Source: Rhyacichthys aspro
Taxonomy: Eukaryota > Chordata > Actinopteri > Gobiiformes > Rhyacichthyidae
Length of the DNA: 64,000 bases
NCBI GenBank assembly: GCA_036850595.1
Contig: CM072161.1
Span: 13,103,905-13,167,904 of the forward strand
Reading direction: 5' to 3'
Shown: one piece after another, positions 21,951-35,800 of the stretch
How positions within the stretch are numbered: the first letter of the stretch is position 1
Layout of the letters: every line of letters begins with the position of its first letter
Notes under the pieces: generated by a model
Told to the model about the DNA's origin: nothing
The model's database searches: none
The model's input: only the letters and a program-made list of their open reading frames with translations
Translations under genes and position numbers: made by a program

Positions 21951-22492
21951 ACAAGTCATATAACAATTCAGTTTATTTTATTTATTTTCCAGACAGACAC
22001 ATCAATTTCTGGACCACAGTAGAGGATGGAAACCTTTCACAGACATTTTTTGTCAATATTATTATTTGAAAATACAAATATAAAATTAGACTTTCCACAT
22101 TTGATATGTGAGAGACCCCCATCCATTATTATTAATATTATCATTATTATTCTTTTTTTGTATATTTTACAACAGGGCTTGAGCAAGCCATATGATAACC
22201 TGAAAGATGCTTTCAGATGTCAGTCAAGTCTGTCTGTCTCTCGCCATAAAAAGTTGGTGAACATAAAAAAACAGGGGCAAGTGTTAGGAATGGGCCGACG
22301 GTGGCGGCGGCGAGGGCCACGCTCCCTTCGGTAGGCCTCTAGAGGTCTGCTCCCAACTCAACACACGCCACGGTGAAGCTAAGCATGATGGGATTGCTGT
22401 GTCGTGTGTTACATACTGTATACAGCTGAGGTCTCCAGTCTAGTATTGTCAAATGAATGAAATTGCAAATATATACCAATCTATACACACAC

Positions 22493-22512
22493 ATATATAT
22501 ATATATATATAT
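22493..22512. repeat. (AT)10 microsatellite
   Basis: Twenty bases of alternating A and T preceded by a short CA run, within the predicted msi2 3' UTR. Confidence 0.95.
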
Positions 22513-24291
22513 TGCAACTGTTTTCATAAATGAATGTAGAATGGCGATGGTTTGCACTGGACAGGAAATCCACCCAATAACACATCTATTCTGAGTCGCT
22601 TTGGAAAGTCGAGTCGAGTGGCCTTGACTCAGCATCCTAAAAGGGCAAAGACTACAACTATTAGTCACTTTGTGGTCATGTGACAGTGTCCAGTATCTCC
22701 CAGAGATAAGGCCACAGTGTCTGGTGTAAGACCATTAGCACCACTAAGTCGCTTTTAGGTAGAAATACTCACAAACACGTCAAGTCTCCTCTAACGCAGT
22801 TAATATCCACAAGATGGACTCGAGTCCAAAGCGACACACGTCTAACAGGTTTTTAGGGTGGACCTTCCCTCAGATGGATGGGCTCTATTTATGGTGTGGC
22901 CATTGCCTAGCACTTGCCTCAAGATTCAAGTTTAAATGGATACGGTAGTACACTACAAATGTCAACACTTTTCAGGTTGACTGTTTTTCTTTTTTGATTT
23001 TTTTAATGTTTCTTAAACCAAGACCCCTCCCCCTCTCCCCAAATGGCTAAGCTAGTCTACTAAGATGTGTAACATTCATCAGCTGTAAACTGCTGTCAGT
23101 TTCGAGAGGAAATGAAATTACAGCAACAGAGCCATGCTACCTTAAAGTCCAAGCTACAGGATCACAAAACAGTGGACACTGCCATTGTGGAAACAAAAGA
23201 GTCATTCTAGCTTTAGACAATGGTTAATTGTAATTTCAGCCACTAACAGCAACAGTGTCAATTGTGACAAATGACAATGTTAAACTTCTATTGTGTTTTT
23301 GACTCTGGTGTTAATGATATTTTTTTGAAAATATGAAAATATGCAACAAGGGATGCAGGGACACCTCTGTCAGAAAAAGTAAGATACATTAAAGTACATA
23401 TAAACATTATTGTTCATTGATTTTGGCAGTGAAGAGGCAAAGTAGTGGATATTTGTTCAATTCTCATTTACTTTTATTCCCTGCATAAAGTCACTCACTG
23501 TTTGTACAAGTCAATGGTGTTACATTGTCAGACAGCTACATAACACTTCTATACACTGGGCTAATTGTTTTTTGTGTGCTCTTCAAACAACACAGCCTCA
23601 CTACTCTATATTTCATGCTGTCATTCACCGGTTTTACTAAATGAGAAGAATAAACAGAGACACTAATGCTATTTATTAATGTGAGCAGATTTAATTTAAA
23701 GACACCATGTGGTGCAGTGAATTGAATAACTGATAGGAGACTGAATTACGTTTAATTGAAATTGAAAGGCCAAACGATGAGTTGATCTGCCGCTGGAGTT
23801 TCCACACTGTTTATTTTGTGGAAGGTTTAGTGTATCGTGGAGGTCTGGCCCTGGGGAGCACCTCAGGGAGAAATTTCAGCTGTACTTTAAGCAATAAAAT
23901 TTAATAGTGTTATGCATGTATTTTCCTGTAATTTCACAGTGCGGATTGATTTTTGCTCGTGGCGGTGAACGTGAAATCAACCTTGGCTTAAATGAGCACG
24001 TCGATGTGTGTAGCACGGCGGGTTTGAGCGTAAATGTGAACACGTTAAGATGAGGTCCGGACTCATTGGCAACGTTTTGTGTCCTTCTGCAAACAACCGT
24101 CCGTTTTGCATATCTAGCGTTAGCATTTAAGGTAGTATGGCACACCCCTTTTTAAACATTCAAGGGTGGGGATCCAAATAATGCCTTGTGTACAATTCCA
24201 TCTTACAGCAAAAAGTTTCTATATTGATCATCCATGAGAGCTTTGGTTAGCTGAGACCACATGAGAAAAAACATACATAGGGAGGAAAGAG

Positions 24292-24317
24292 AAAAAAAAA
24301 AAAAAAAAAAAAAAAAA
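24292..24317. repeat. A homopolymer (26 A)
   Basis: Uninterrupted run of 26 A on the plus strand, hence poly(U) in the msi2 3' UTR. Confidence 0.95.
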
Positions 24318-25822
24318 GAAGTTACAATGTACTTCTACCAAAAAAATCTCAGAGTAACATGTTTCGAGAAAGGTCTATCTTGACTGGTCCTAAGTCCACT
24401 ATTCACTACGAGTATTATATAATGAGTCCTATTTAACATCTACTTGTAATTACAGGAGATAGAAGAAGAGGAGGGGGGTGAGAGGAAGGAGAGGTAGAGC
24501 AAAAGGGGGGACAACGAAGAGCACTACACTGGTATCAAAGACAGCACTCTGTTTACAAGTTAACTGTGGCTTTTTACACACTAATGAGTACATGAGTGAT
24601 CAACGAAAGAGAGGAGCATCTCGGAGGAAATGGGGAATGGAAAGAGAGAAAGCAATGGATGCACAGTACATTTTAATAGTATTTTACAATTATTCATATA
24701 TAAACCACAAAGTATCAATAAAACTCTGATTAAAACCAGCAAAGAAGCATCTTTCTTTTTTATAGTTTTGTATTTTCTTTTACATTTGAACATTACAAGA
24801 TTTTTTTTTTGTTTATTTCTTTTTTTTAAATCTGTGTTTAAATTATTACTTGATCACATCTCCATTTATCGTAGAAGTATCCAGCATATTTCTTTACCTG
24901 GTTATTTGAAATGAAAACACAAGAAGAAAAAAATGTGATGGACAACATCTGCAGCAGGTAAAGTCTTGGAGAATAAACACCATTCATTCCGTAGGTGATT
25001 GGAAAAAGCGGACAGGAGCATTCGATATTATATTCTTCGTATTATTTTAAAGAGTGAAATAATTACCAAGCACACAAAACCACTTAATTCTGTGTGGAAA
25101 TCTTGTGACCCTGTATAAATATCTTCCCAGACGAGATGTGGGTCAAACGTATAAAGATCTATCTAAAGGCATTGCCTCAGTACACTGCAGGTCTATTTCC
25201 CAAGCTGTTACCTCACAACTCAGAAGTATTACGTCAAGAATACATTATTTTTAACCCTCTATAAGTCCTTCATACTATCCCAGCGCACACGGCCGATTTT
25301 TTGACAACATATACATGTGCAAATAGGAAAATGGCCTGTACTCGACTACTCACAGTGCAATGAATTACTCGCTTCTTTGTTACCTTTCATTCAGTGTTTA
25401 AAATTGAATAAATTAATACCTGCCAAGAAAGCGATAGTACTCACAAGGCTGAGGTATGGCATCAAAATGGTGACATTTTTTGAATTATTATAAAAAAACA
25501 ACCAGAAAAGAAAAAAAAAACAAAAAAAAAGAACGGATTTTACACGAGTCACATGACGAGTCCAGATATTGTGTTCGGAAAATGAGTGTGGAAGGATCGA
25601 CGACGAGCAGGGTGAGACAAAATCGTTCCTCGAGAGTATAAAAGGATGCACTGCAAAAATGTTTCAAGTTGTAATCTTCCCGTCTCAGTACAGTGTGCTT
25701 TGGATTTTTTTTTCTTCTTCTTCTCTGAAATCTTAACAGTTACACAAAAGAGACCAATCTGCTGTTTTTTTCTTGTTGCGGTTGGTAAATTTGCTGGTAT
25801 GACACTTGTAAAATGACGTCAC

Positions 25823-25830
25823 TATTTACA
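25823..25830 (-). promoter_or_regulatory. Pumilio-type element in msi2 3' UTR
   Basis: Minus strand TGTAAATA matches the PUF consensus UGUANAUA. A second copy with C at the N position lies about 240 nt upstream in the transcript. Confidence 0.35.
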
Positions 25831-26063
25831 GAGCGAGTGTGTGTTCGTCTCTGGGGTCGATACCGTTCTTTCAGCAGAAAAAAAACAAACAAAAAACAAA
25901 AAACAAAAAAAAATCAAAAAACGACAACAAAAAAACAGTAGAATAATAATAACTGTTTACAGCTTTTTCTTCTATTCACACGCTATAACATGTTCTTTTG
26001 ACACACCATCACAAAAATATGCTATTCTCTCACTGAGTTGGTTATATGCAGTGACTGGAATAA

Positions 26064-26071
26064 TATGTACA
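26064..26071 (-). promoter_or_regulatory. Pumilio-type element in msi2 3' UTR
   Basis: Minus strand TGTACATA, a perfect match to UGUANAUA, within the predicted 3' UTR. Confidence 0.35.
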
Positions 26072-26742
26072 GCTACATTTCTTTTTCTCAAGTTTGAATT
26101 CACAATGTAGTATATGAAATTTGTTATAGCATATATATATATTTCTAAACAACAAAAACAACACTTATAAAAAAGGACCATAAAAATATTGGAGTCCTCT
26201 TTGTATTGCCCAAAAATAGGTAATTATGGTTAACAATGAGACATCACAAGAAATAAAACAGCTACTAAGATTATTACTTAGATACCCTCTTTAAATTTTC
26301 TGTCAAAACGTATTATTTTTTTCGTTGAGTTTTCCACGTCGAGCTTTTTTTTTAACTTTTTTTTTTTGCGTGGAAAGACTCTCGGTGGAAACATCCAATA
26401 CCTTTTCCTTTTACATACAAAGATGAAGATGTGACCTCATTGCAGATATTCTTGGCTATAGAACCACCTCGTAAAAGTCTCCAAAAGCAAACTCCATTGA
26501 CACAAAAAAGTACAAGAAGATCAACTGAAAACGACACAAAACTCAAAAAGGATCGAAAGGACATCGCTAAAACTAATCAAAAATGCTAACAACAGAGGAA
26601 GAATAATAGGTGAATGAAATCGACGTGAAACATCAGACCAAACCAGGTTGTAAAGGTATAGGAGGTTTGGATTATAGTACAGCAGTTGTTATTTTTCTGA
26701 GATGACTAACGTTTTCTTTTCTTCTTCGTATGGTTCCGACTT

Positions 26743-26814
26743 TCACTTTTTCGCGCTGTCATTCCTTCTTTTTGCCTGGGTGACGCTGTAGTGCTTGGAG
26801 TTGAATAGCATCAC
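26743..26814 (-). CDS. msi2: msi2 alternative distal C-terminal exon
   Basis: The acceptor is tttgtgtgcag (AG at 26815-26816). Joined in phase 0 to the exon ending at 31164, it continues for 23 codons, starting VMLFNSKHYSVTQ and ending in a basic run (AKRRNDSAKK) with TGA at 26743-26745. The open frame, good acceptor and position ahead of a long non-coding stretch suggest a real alternative end, or the 3' UTR exon of transcripts that stop at 28288. Protein-level use is inferred. Confidence 0.6.
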   Translation of the reverse strand: MMLFNSKHYSVTQAKRRNDSAKK

Positions 26815-29800
26815 CTGCACACAAAGCCAATTAGAAACTTCGTCCTGTCTTTCCCGGGCCACCAGATATACTCTGCTGGGCGATAAAGACAAAACAAAAC
26901 ATAGAAGCAGGATGAGAGTTAGTCCGTTTCATTCATAAACAACATGCTTTTCAACATTTAGACATTTTAAAATGGGAAAAAAAAGGAACATAGAAGTGGC
27001 TGTTTGAATCTCCTGTCCGGTTTGAGTTCTTATGTGTAGTGAATGTGTAACCGATACTAGATACTGGCAGTTCGGAGAAACAGACAGGAGACTTGTAATG
27101 GGAGTTAGAAATACTGTTGTTGTAAAAGGTTCCCACAAGGTTAAGCATTTTTTTAAATGATTTACTTATTTATTTTTTGTTCATCTGACTTTACAGAAAA
27201 GCACATTATGAAATATTGGAAGAATTCTGACCACTCCCCTCAAAAAATTTTTAAGATAAAGAGTCAAATTTTGTGCATCTCAGAATTTCATGATGATTTT
27301 GGAGCAGAAAATGTACATTACAGTAAATGTTTTTTTTTTTTCTCCATGAAGTCTGGTGTTTTTAGTTATTCCTTAAGCAATTGTTCCCATGCAACTTCAT
27401 CCTAGCTTCTGTATGGGTACTCCTGTCTGCTCCTCCAAATCTACTGAAAGTAATACACTGTGTAAGGGCACTATATAACTGACCATTTATTATAAATTGG
27501 ATGGTTTAAATAACTGTTGGGAATGAACTATACTTTATAATTCAATGTGATTAGTGATGAATGGATTGGTCAATTAAAAAAAAAAAACAGGTAATTATTA
27601 GTCAGCAGTTTCAACCACTTATTGTTCATATACATGCACGTCTATACTGATAGATGGAATGACATTTTACAGTGGTGGGATTGCTAAATTGGTAATAAAG
27701 TATTACATTACAATACATGATAATGAAGCACATTTATGCAGGGGATGAATGACACAGACGTTTCAGTGACGGCAGTGCATGGTTCGACATGTGAGCACAA
27801 TGTTAGCCCTGATGTAAGTGAGAGATGATGAGTAAAATGCATATCTGAGACACTGCATTTTTATTTGAATGAGGCTTGATTGTAAAGGTCCTGTCTGATT
27901 CATAGGAGGCAGATGATTTATACTAGCAGTTGTTCAGGGGGTACACGGGGACATTGGATGTTTATGGCAGAGCTAGCAGTGTGTGCACAATGACAGTGTA
28001 ACTTTTCCCAAGTCCCGGAGAAAAAAACAACAAAAAAAACAACAACGAAGCGTCATCCTTTTTGCTTTCATCGTTTGTTACTGAAGCATAAGTCATAAGA
28101 CAATCAGTGGGGGCCTCTCGACTTGTGAAGAGTGAAACCATCTGTCACGTTCACACTTCCCTACCAGCTCTGCCACTTGGACAACAACAAACAATGCGGT
28201 GAACACATATTAGAAAGAGAGAGACTAATAGAAAGGCACAGTAAATAAAATGCAATACCTCTGATGAGATGGCAACCCGCCACCTGCTCAATGGTATCCA
28301 TTTGTAAAAGCTGTCGCAATCAACGGGCCCTAAAAGTGTACAGTTAGTGCTTTTGTCAGTATGCAATTCAAAGGAAAGAAAAGTGAGTATCATATCAATT
28401 TTGAAGCTAGCATGAATGTGTACTTGATGATTCAGTTTGATCATGTTCAGTAGCACAGCACCGGGCTATTGTTGTGTATTTTACAGGTTGGTGTTACACC
28501 CTTGTAGCAGATAATGGGCGCCTGCAGCTATACAAGCACTGCACGAGCAGAAAATAAATGACTAGAGGAAGAGGAACTCATTGGTAAAGGGGGCCTTAAA
28601 TAACCACATATATTCGATAATGCCAAGGAAAAAACACCAAATCATGGGCTTTATTATGCAAGTAGGCAGGTTACAAAAACCTGAACGCCAATGGGGGGAC
28701 ACACATACACACCCCCATTCATGCTAACGCACAGCAGTGATCTAATCTGAGCATGCAGAGAGCAGAATCATAAACACTGCCAGTGTGCTTTTGAGTATTC
28801 ACTGCTTTTATGTTGTTGCTCAGTTATCAGGACACTGTGAGCTGCGAAATCCTTCAATTCTGCACAACACTTAAAAGAGGAGCGCGCTTACGACGGCGAT
28901 TAGCTTTCTTTATCACCTCCATCAGCTAATTGCACTCTAATTGTCTCGCATGAAAAAAAGCAGTTAAGTTCATTACTACTTCTTCACTGTGACTGTTTTC
29001 ATATTGGCTAAAGGGATTAATAAAAGCAGCCGAGCGTGAGAGCGAAGGACGAATCGTTCGATCTGGAGATTTCTATGAGCTTATGTCATGTGATTGCTTC
29101 ACACATATTCACTACAAGAGCACACTGGTTAAATAGGAATTAGAAGTGTGTTTTCATTCTGACTGTTTCCATGTTTTAATGGGCTGAGCAGAGCCATCAA
29201 TTCTGCAGCATCTTGTCTGTGCTTTATTGCACTTGGTTTGATTTAGTGCCGATGGAGACGTGGTAAATTTACAGTGGCAGAGGAGGCTCAGTTAAAATCC
29301 ACAGTTTAAAACCCAGAATGAGTCATAGTTGGTGAAATACATTCTTTCACTGTACATGACTTAACAGATGTTGCGTTCCTTAACTCTGCAGTAAAAGCTG
29401 GTGACTAAACAGTGGCAACGAATGATAAATAATGGAGGCAAATCGGCTCATTTCCATCTGTAAACTATCTGCTGGTAAATCTGCTTTGAAAATGAGCCAG
29501 CTTGGTCGTTTATAACAAATATTTTGCTTCCTAAACTGAGACCAAAAGATTATGGCAGATAGCCAGTGGACCTAAAGCAATTAATAAGAGCAGCTTTGCT
29601 TAGGAAGCAAAAAGCCAATAAAATGTACTTTTCTGTTTGGCTTTGCTTTTGTTTGGGGCGTCATAAATCAATTACTCATACGCACTGAAATTAAAATGAG
29701 CCATTTGCACATTATCTGCTCTGTATCTGATTGTACTGGTGATGCATAACTGCCGCTGTAAGTATCTCATGGCTGCATTTAGTCCCACTGATTGATATAA

Positions 29801-32800
29801 TATACTCTAAGAAGTGATGAATGCTCCTATTCTCAAAAGAGACGCCAGGAAAAATAAAGCTAATTATAATGCATTGCACAAACACAAGACAAGAATGCAT
29901 CTTAGTGGTTTGACTCGGTGCTGCGGGACGAGGCAGTAAAGGAAGCGGACTGTGAAGTCTGGAGGTGCTGCCCTGTACTCACGCTTGTAATACTAATAGG
30001 CTTTTCTACCTTAGTTAAGCCATGCATTAATTGTGCCACGTGTTATTCTCATAACCTGTACTGTGTCAGTCAGTTCAGTCATGTAACGCTGTACAAACAT
30101 GGCCTGACAAGCTTCACAGAGAGTTGAGGAGCATAGCCCTGCTGCTACTTGCTAAGGGCCATAAAACTCAGATGGTGAAACTGTGGATTAATTATTCAGT
30201 GAGGTCCAGTCTGGAGCGAAACACAGAGGCCATTTAAAACAACAAGGTCCTAAACGCAACACTGGATCTCTGGGCTGTTTACATAAATAAGCAAAGAGGT
30301 ACTTAGAACTGCTGTTTAAGGCTTATAAATCTGAAATCATCTTCTCAGTGGATTGTCTAGTATGATATGAGTAATACTTTGATCGTACGTTAGATCCTAA
30401 CCAGCTCTAAACCCCTGCTATTCTATTTTAGCTCAATTTTGAAGTCTGTGGGATCACACTGTTAGGGCCATTGTGATTCCAGCGCACGCCAGAGGAAGGT
30501 TATTAACAGGCTGCAGTGCGTCACCCGAAGTGACACTGAGGCAGAGCATCTGAGTTCATCAACAAAGGGCCTGGGGACAAAGTGGGACGCCTCTTTATGC
30601 AGCCTTCTAGTCTTACACTTATGAGTTGATATGGCAACCGGCAGCTAACTGATCAACCAGAGGAAATGAAAGAGCACCTGGCGGAACAACAACACCTGGG
30701 CAATGACACTGGCGGAGACAGAAGTAGCTCACCAGCCCTGTCCTAGTGATGGAGCGAACGTAAGCTCTGGGACAGATGGGTGGCTAAAAATACAAGACAT
30801 TTATTCTACAAAGGTGAAACTGGGTTGGAACTAAGGTGATTTGTGCAACACCTAAAGGGAATTAACATTTGTATGTGACACAGATAACTTTGAGAGCGCA
30901 GTTTATTGATGTGTACTAACAGCTTGCACCACCTCTGAACTCTGATTTTTTTATAAACTGATTCTGGTTTCTTTGGTTAATTTCGATAGTAGTAAATCAG
31001 ACATTAGTAAGCTTAAGTGTTCCGACTCAAATGTTAACGCTTTCAAGAGGGCTATGATTATATGCATAATGTCGCCTTTTAGTTGTAATTAGAATGGCTT
31101 CCTGACACTGACGAGCTAAAAGTGAGGTCAGTGATGATAGAGAGTGTGCCTTTTATTACTCACTGTGATGCTGGGGCCGAAGCCAGAGCCAGGCTGAGGG
31201 CTAGCAGCACTGATGTAGTTGCCCACAGCTGAATCCTGGCTGCTGGGTCCGTACAGGTCAGCTACGGGGCCTGGACTGTTAGCGCCGGGGAAACCTCCGG
31301 GCCTCGACGGGTTGGTGCCTGCATACAAACACAGCAAGGAGCACAGCGGCTCAGAAACACCCGGCAGCTTCAGGCAAGAGGCAACGAGCAGTGATCCAAA
31401 TGGACAAATTTAAATCAAAAGAACACATTACTGGATTCAGCTCTTCATCTCCAAAAGACTTTCAAAGGATTTGTTAATTTCTATTTGGAAAAAAAATGGT
31501 TCATTATGATTTATTTGAGACAAAGCTTGAATCCAGTATGATATTCTGTATAATCTACATGCCGTGTGTTTATGCATAGGAGTAACATTCACTTTGTAGA
31601 ACCATGCACAACACAAAACAAGCACACTGCCGGTAACAGTTTGACCATGCTAATATACTATCGTCAGTGTTTCCATGCAGAATGTGAAGAAGGAATCATA
31701 AAACGTCTGCTATTGGACAGAACGACACAACGTTAACGTATAGGGTTAGTTTGAAGTGGTGCTGTATGAGGAACCTCTGAGGATCAGTCTATGAGAACTA
31801 TTCGAGGACTATTTGAGACAAGCAGGGGAAACAATTCAGAAGCTAAATGCATTGGGTGGTAAAAATATTTGTATTTAAATTGTCTGAATTACCTTAAATA
31901 CAGCATAGAAAATCAATAGTAGTGTTTCCCAAATGTTAACTACACTATGACACTGCAACTTAGGTCATTTTAACTCGTGAAGCTATATTTTCATTTGAAT
32001 GCAAGTGGATTTTCACAATCAAAATTTGTTTTATTAATATTTTGGAAAACTATGTTTTTTTTTAAGCTTCTGTTTAAATGCTCCAGCTTGTTATGTCAAA
32101 CCAGTGATATTTTGAATGCTGCGTACTTTAGATGCAGATGTAGCTCATACAGCATTACTTCAACAATTCAAACTGTTACTCTGAAAGTACTGAGTGTGGA
32201 CGCTAACCTTCTCTGTACTTCCATCTACAACAGTGCGAGTGCTTGCTCACAGCCCACAGCAGGCTCGCTTTTTTTCATATATGACCCAGTGACTCATAGG
32301 AACCAGCGAGAAGCAACTAAAAATACTCTAGGTAGTGCTGGAAACACTGTCAGCTGTGTGAATCAGCGTTCAGTCTACCGGTGTGACTTCCAGCATAAAG
32401 TACAACGCTAGACAGAAAGAGAGGCATAAAGGCGACTATAAAAGTATGACCTGAGTTCATATGCAGGGCCGAACTCGAGGGGGATAAAAAAAGAAATACA
32501 GTACTCGACTTACCACCCTGGCCCTGTGAGCACCTCAGTCAAATAAAATGTCTTTAGACAAACCAAATGTCTACTAAAGGCCACTAACACTGGCAATACA
32601 AGAAAAATGTTATGAAGGAAAAAAAGAAAAAGAAAAAAGTGTGATCTCTTAACAGCAATCTTCTGCACTGTCAGCTTCACATAACCCTTCATCTCACCCG
32701 CATTCACCTACAAAAACTAAACAACTGCATTAAAAAGAAAAATCATCCCGAGCACAGAGAGCGCTCCATCTCTGGTGTGCAACAAAGTCTGTGCGGTACA

Positions 32801-35800
32801 TTTAGAAGAAGATAAACTTTACCTTTGTCACCTTATAAATATATCACCGCGTCATCTATCATAGTCGCCTTATGTGCGCTGGAAACATTCTTTCCGGTGA
32901 AGTACACTAGAAAAATGAAGCCATCTCACTAAATACACATCTATTGGAGTTGACACTGTTTAACTATAAGGACTTTAAACAGAGCTTATCTCACCTGCAC
33001 AGCCCTCAGTAGGATGGCTTATTATATAATTAAGGTTTTTTTCACTTGAAATGGCATTCCTCATTTCCTAGGCCTGGAGATTTTTATTAGTGTGAAGCTC
33101 ACCCTTCTTCCTGTCAACTGTTTTTGCCCTTTTTAAATGCAGAGGACGCACTGGTTCTGCCTGTAGCCAAACAAAAACAGGCGTAATGCAGGTCCATTGT
33201 AACAGAGGAAGCCATCGTTTGTATATACATATCAGTATATATGATTTAACAGTGGTTTGGACAAAAATAATTTGAAATTTAAAAGAAATGGAGTGAGTGA
33301 ATTAACAAATGCCACTTTATACTGAACATTTAGCTCCAGTGCCATTGTGTGTCCTCCACAATGCGTATAAATTAGACTAAACATGTCACTTTTACATTAA
33401 CGCCAAGCTTGAGGTACAGATGTGAGCAATGTGCAAATGAAAAGCATTTCTTAATGACACTGACAGTTGTGTTAAGACACTAGGCTCTTCTGAAATGTGG
33501 GCTGAGAGTGTTCATTGTGATGAGCAGCACTGCACTTAAACAGTAATCACAGTACTGACAGTAATGAACATAAACTGTAGACAACATACAACCTACACTG
33601 GCAAATAGTCATTATAAGAATGCTTTAATCCACTGAGCACAATCAAACTAACGCTTACCCTACAAAGAGGGCAAGCTGTTTATTTTAAAAATGCATCTTT
33701 AGAGAAGATTCATCTGCACATGATTGTTTTTGTCAGGCGACATGATACATTTGTGCTCTTCTGTCACTTCTAAGGCTTGTTTATTCTTTTGTGGAGATCA
33801 AAACAGGCAGAAACAGGGATGTTAATGTTAATCTTTGCATTATAATTCCCGTTCTGCATTACAGTGAGTGCAGTCCATCAGTACGTTACACTGCACCAAG
33901 TATTCACTGTTTGTGGAGGATATAGTGAGCTTCTGAATGTTTGCAGTGCTGACACAGAGTCGCTAAGGCAGCAAACTCCAACCACCTCTTTAGATTTCAC
34001 AAAAATCATCATATTTCTCCCTGAATACCCTGCAAACTTGCTGTTGTGCTTTTCAGAGTTTATGCATACAGTTTGCTTCAAATGCCAACATGTGCCTGGG
34101 GCAGCTGGACGGCACTTTAGAAGCGTGAAGGGGGTTGGCCTGTCCTTGAGCCTGCTAAGGCCAGCATTGTTTGCTGCACAGTGCCCAGACAGTCTTTAAA
34201 AGCCAAAAGGGTGAAGGGCAGCCCTTTTTCAATATTCTCTGTGAATATTACAGAGAATTGGAAGTGAGGACACAATAGCAGAGGCTGAATAGAGGCTCTG
34301 GCAGGATTTAGGTCTAAGCCTAAGGTGGATATGAGTCTCAAGGGAAAGATAACTTTTCGCAACCTCCAAACAGTGTGTGGACAAAGCACATGACCCATAT
34401 TTATTCTGATATTAGCTTAAAATAAGGGTGATGCTTACAGCCACCTACAACTCCACTCCACTACGATGGCCCAGAAGGCTCAAAGTACAACAAAAGTCAC
34501 AACTTTAATACTGAAGACGCAAGACAAATTTATCTGGAACGGAAGAGAGAAGGGTCTGTTTGGTTTAACGGACTGTGTTTCTGGGGAACTAATGTACTAT
34601 ACTTATTGTTATAATGCCATTATTAAGAGAGTTTAAAAAGTTTTTATTATAACTTTTATAACCTAAATGAACAGTAATATGAAGGTCAATCAAAGGTTAG
34701 CCAAGGCCACACTAGTGAAATATTAATTAAAATATTTCATCGCAATAATAGCCTCTAGAGAAAAAAGAAAAGCCTGTAGTTTGCTCATCTACTTGAATTT
34801 GTTTAAGTCCTCTGGGCCATTGTACTCCACTGTTCTGAGCCCAAACATACTTCTGAGATAAACCCATGTTGATAAATAACAGTAAATCTTAAGGCTGACT
34901 TAATATAGAATAGTATTTTTAAGGTCGTTAGTTACAATCTCTACACTTTTCTATTTCCTATATCAGTGTAAAAGAAGGCATGCAGGAAAAAAAAAATAAA
35001 TGTCAGTACAGTTTTCCTTATGAATGATTTCAGAAAGCTAGACAGAGTAGACCATAAGATTGAAAACAAAGACACACACAATAAAAATGTATTGAGGAAA
35101 CAACATATTTTTGCTGCAACATAGTGAAGCATGTCTAACTCACCAAAAAATAAATACAACCAATTCAGTCTTTGCAGTTGAAATCTATAGTCACCTGTGT
35201 AATCTGACACCATCAGTAGTATCTGTTCACATGCAAATGGAAAATTACATTCTCTATGTGTCAGCCCCTAATGTGCAAGCAAAGGGCTGGAACACAACTC
35301 CACAGAGTCTGCAATAACAGAAATGAAAAAGAAAAAAGACATGCAGTGCTGTTTGTCAGTCAAATCTTGTAGTGTTTCTTAAGGGAGTTTTTTTTTTTTT
35401 TGAACAAAAGAGCAGGAGGAGAAATGTCAAAATGAAAGAACGTTAGAAAAATGTCATGAGTCAAACGTAAAAAGTCCAAAGAGGTGGATGAGATAGATGT
35501 GCAGATACAAACCTGGGTTCTTAAACTGATCCGGGCTGTGTAGGTGCTGGAGGGGGGAGTTGCAGGCGGAGGTGGCATGCTCACTGTGCAGCATCTGAGC
35601 CGCTTGGGGCCCCAGGGAGCCATAGTCAGCAAAGGAGCAGGGCCCCCCCCTCTGGTCACTGGGCGCAGAGTAAAACCCATAATCGGGGAGGCCTGGGAGA
35701 TACAGTATAGGGTGGGGAGGTGGAGGGGAGGGGACTCCATCATTGTGGAAATCAACTCTTTGTTATTTTGTTTAGTTTTTTTTTTCACAGTTTCTTCAAA

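Larger units (their letters stand above)
21960..26742 (-). other. msi2: msi2 3' UTR (extent uncertain)
   Basis: AT-rich non-coding sequence downstream of the last msi2 exon. Twin poly(A) signals on the minus strand (TTTATT on the plus strand at 21972-21977 and 21981-21986) give a plausible end near 21955 and a UTR of about 4.8 kb; earlier signals also exist. It contains two Pumilio-type sites (26064-26071, 25823-25830), a T-rich tract on the mRNA strand (25880-25937), a 26-base homopolymer (24292-24317) and an (AT)n (22493-22512). Confidence 0.5.

Noticed and set aside
28151..28456. 101-codon minus-strand frame through the canonical msi2 terminal exon
   Set aside because: It uses the wrong frame; the spliced frame gives GPLIATAFTNGYH and stop.
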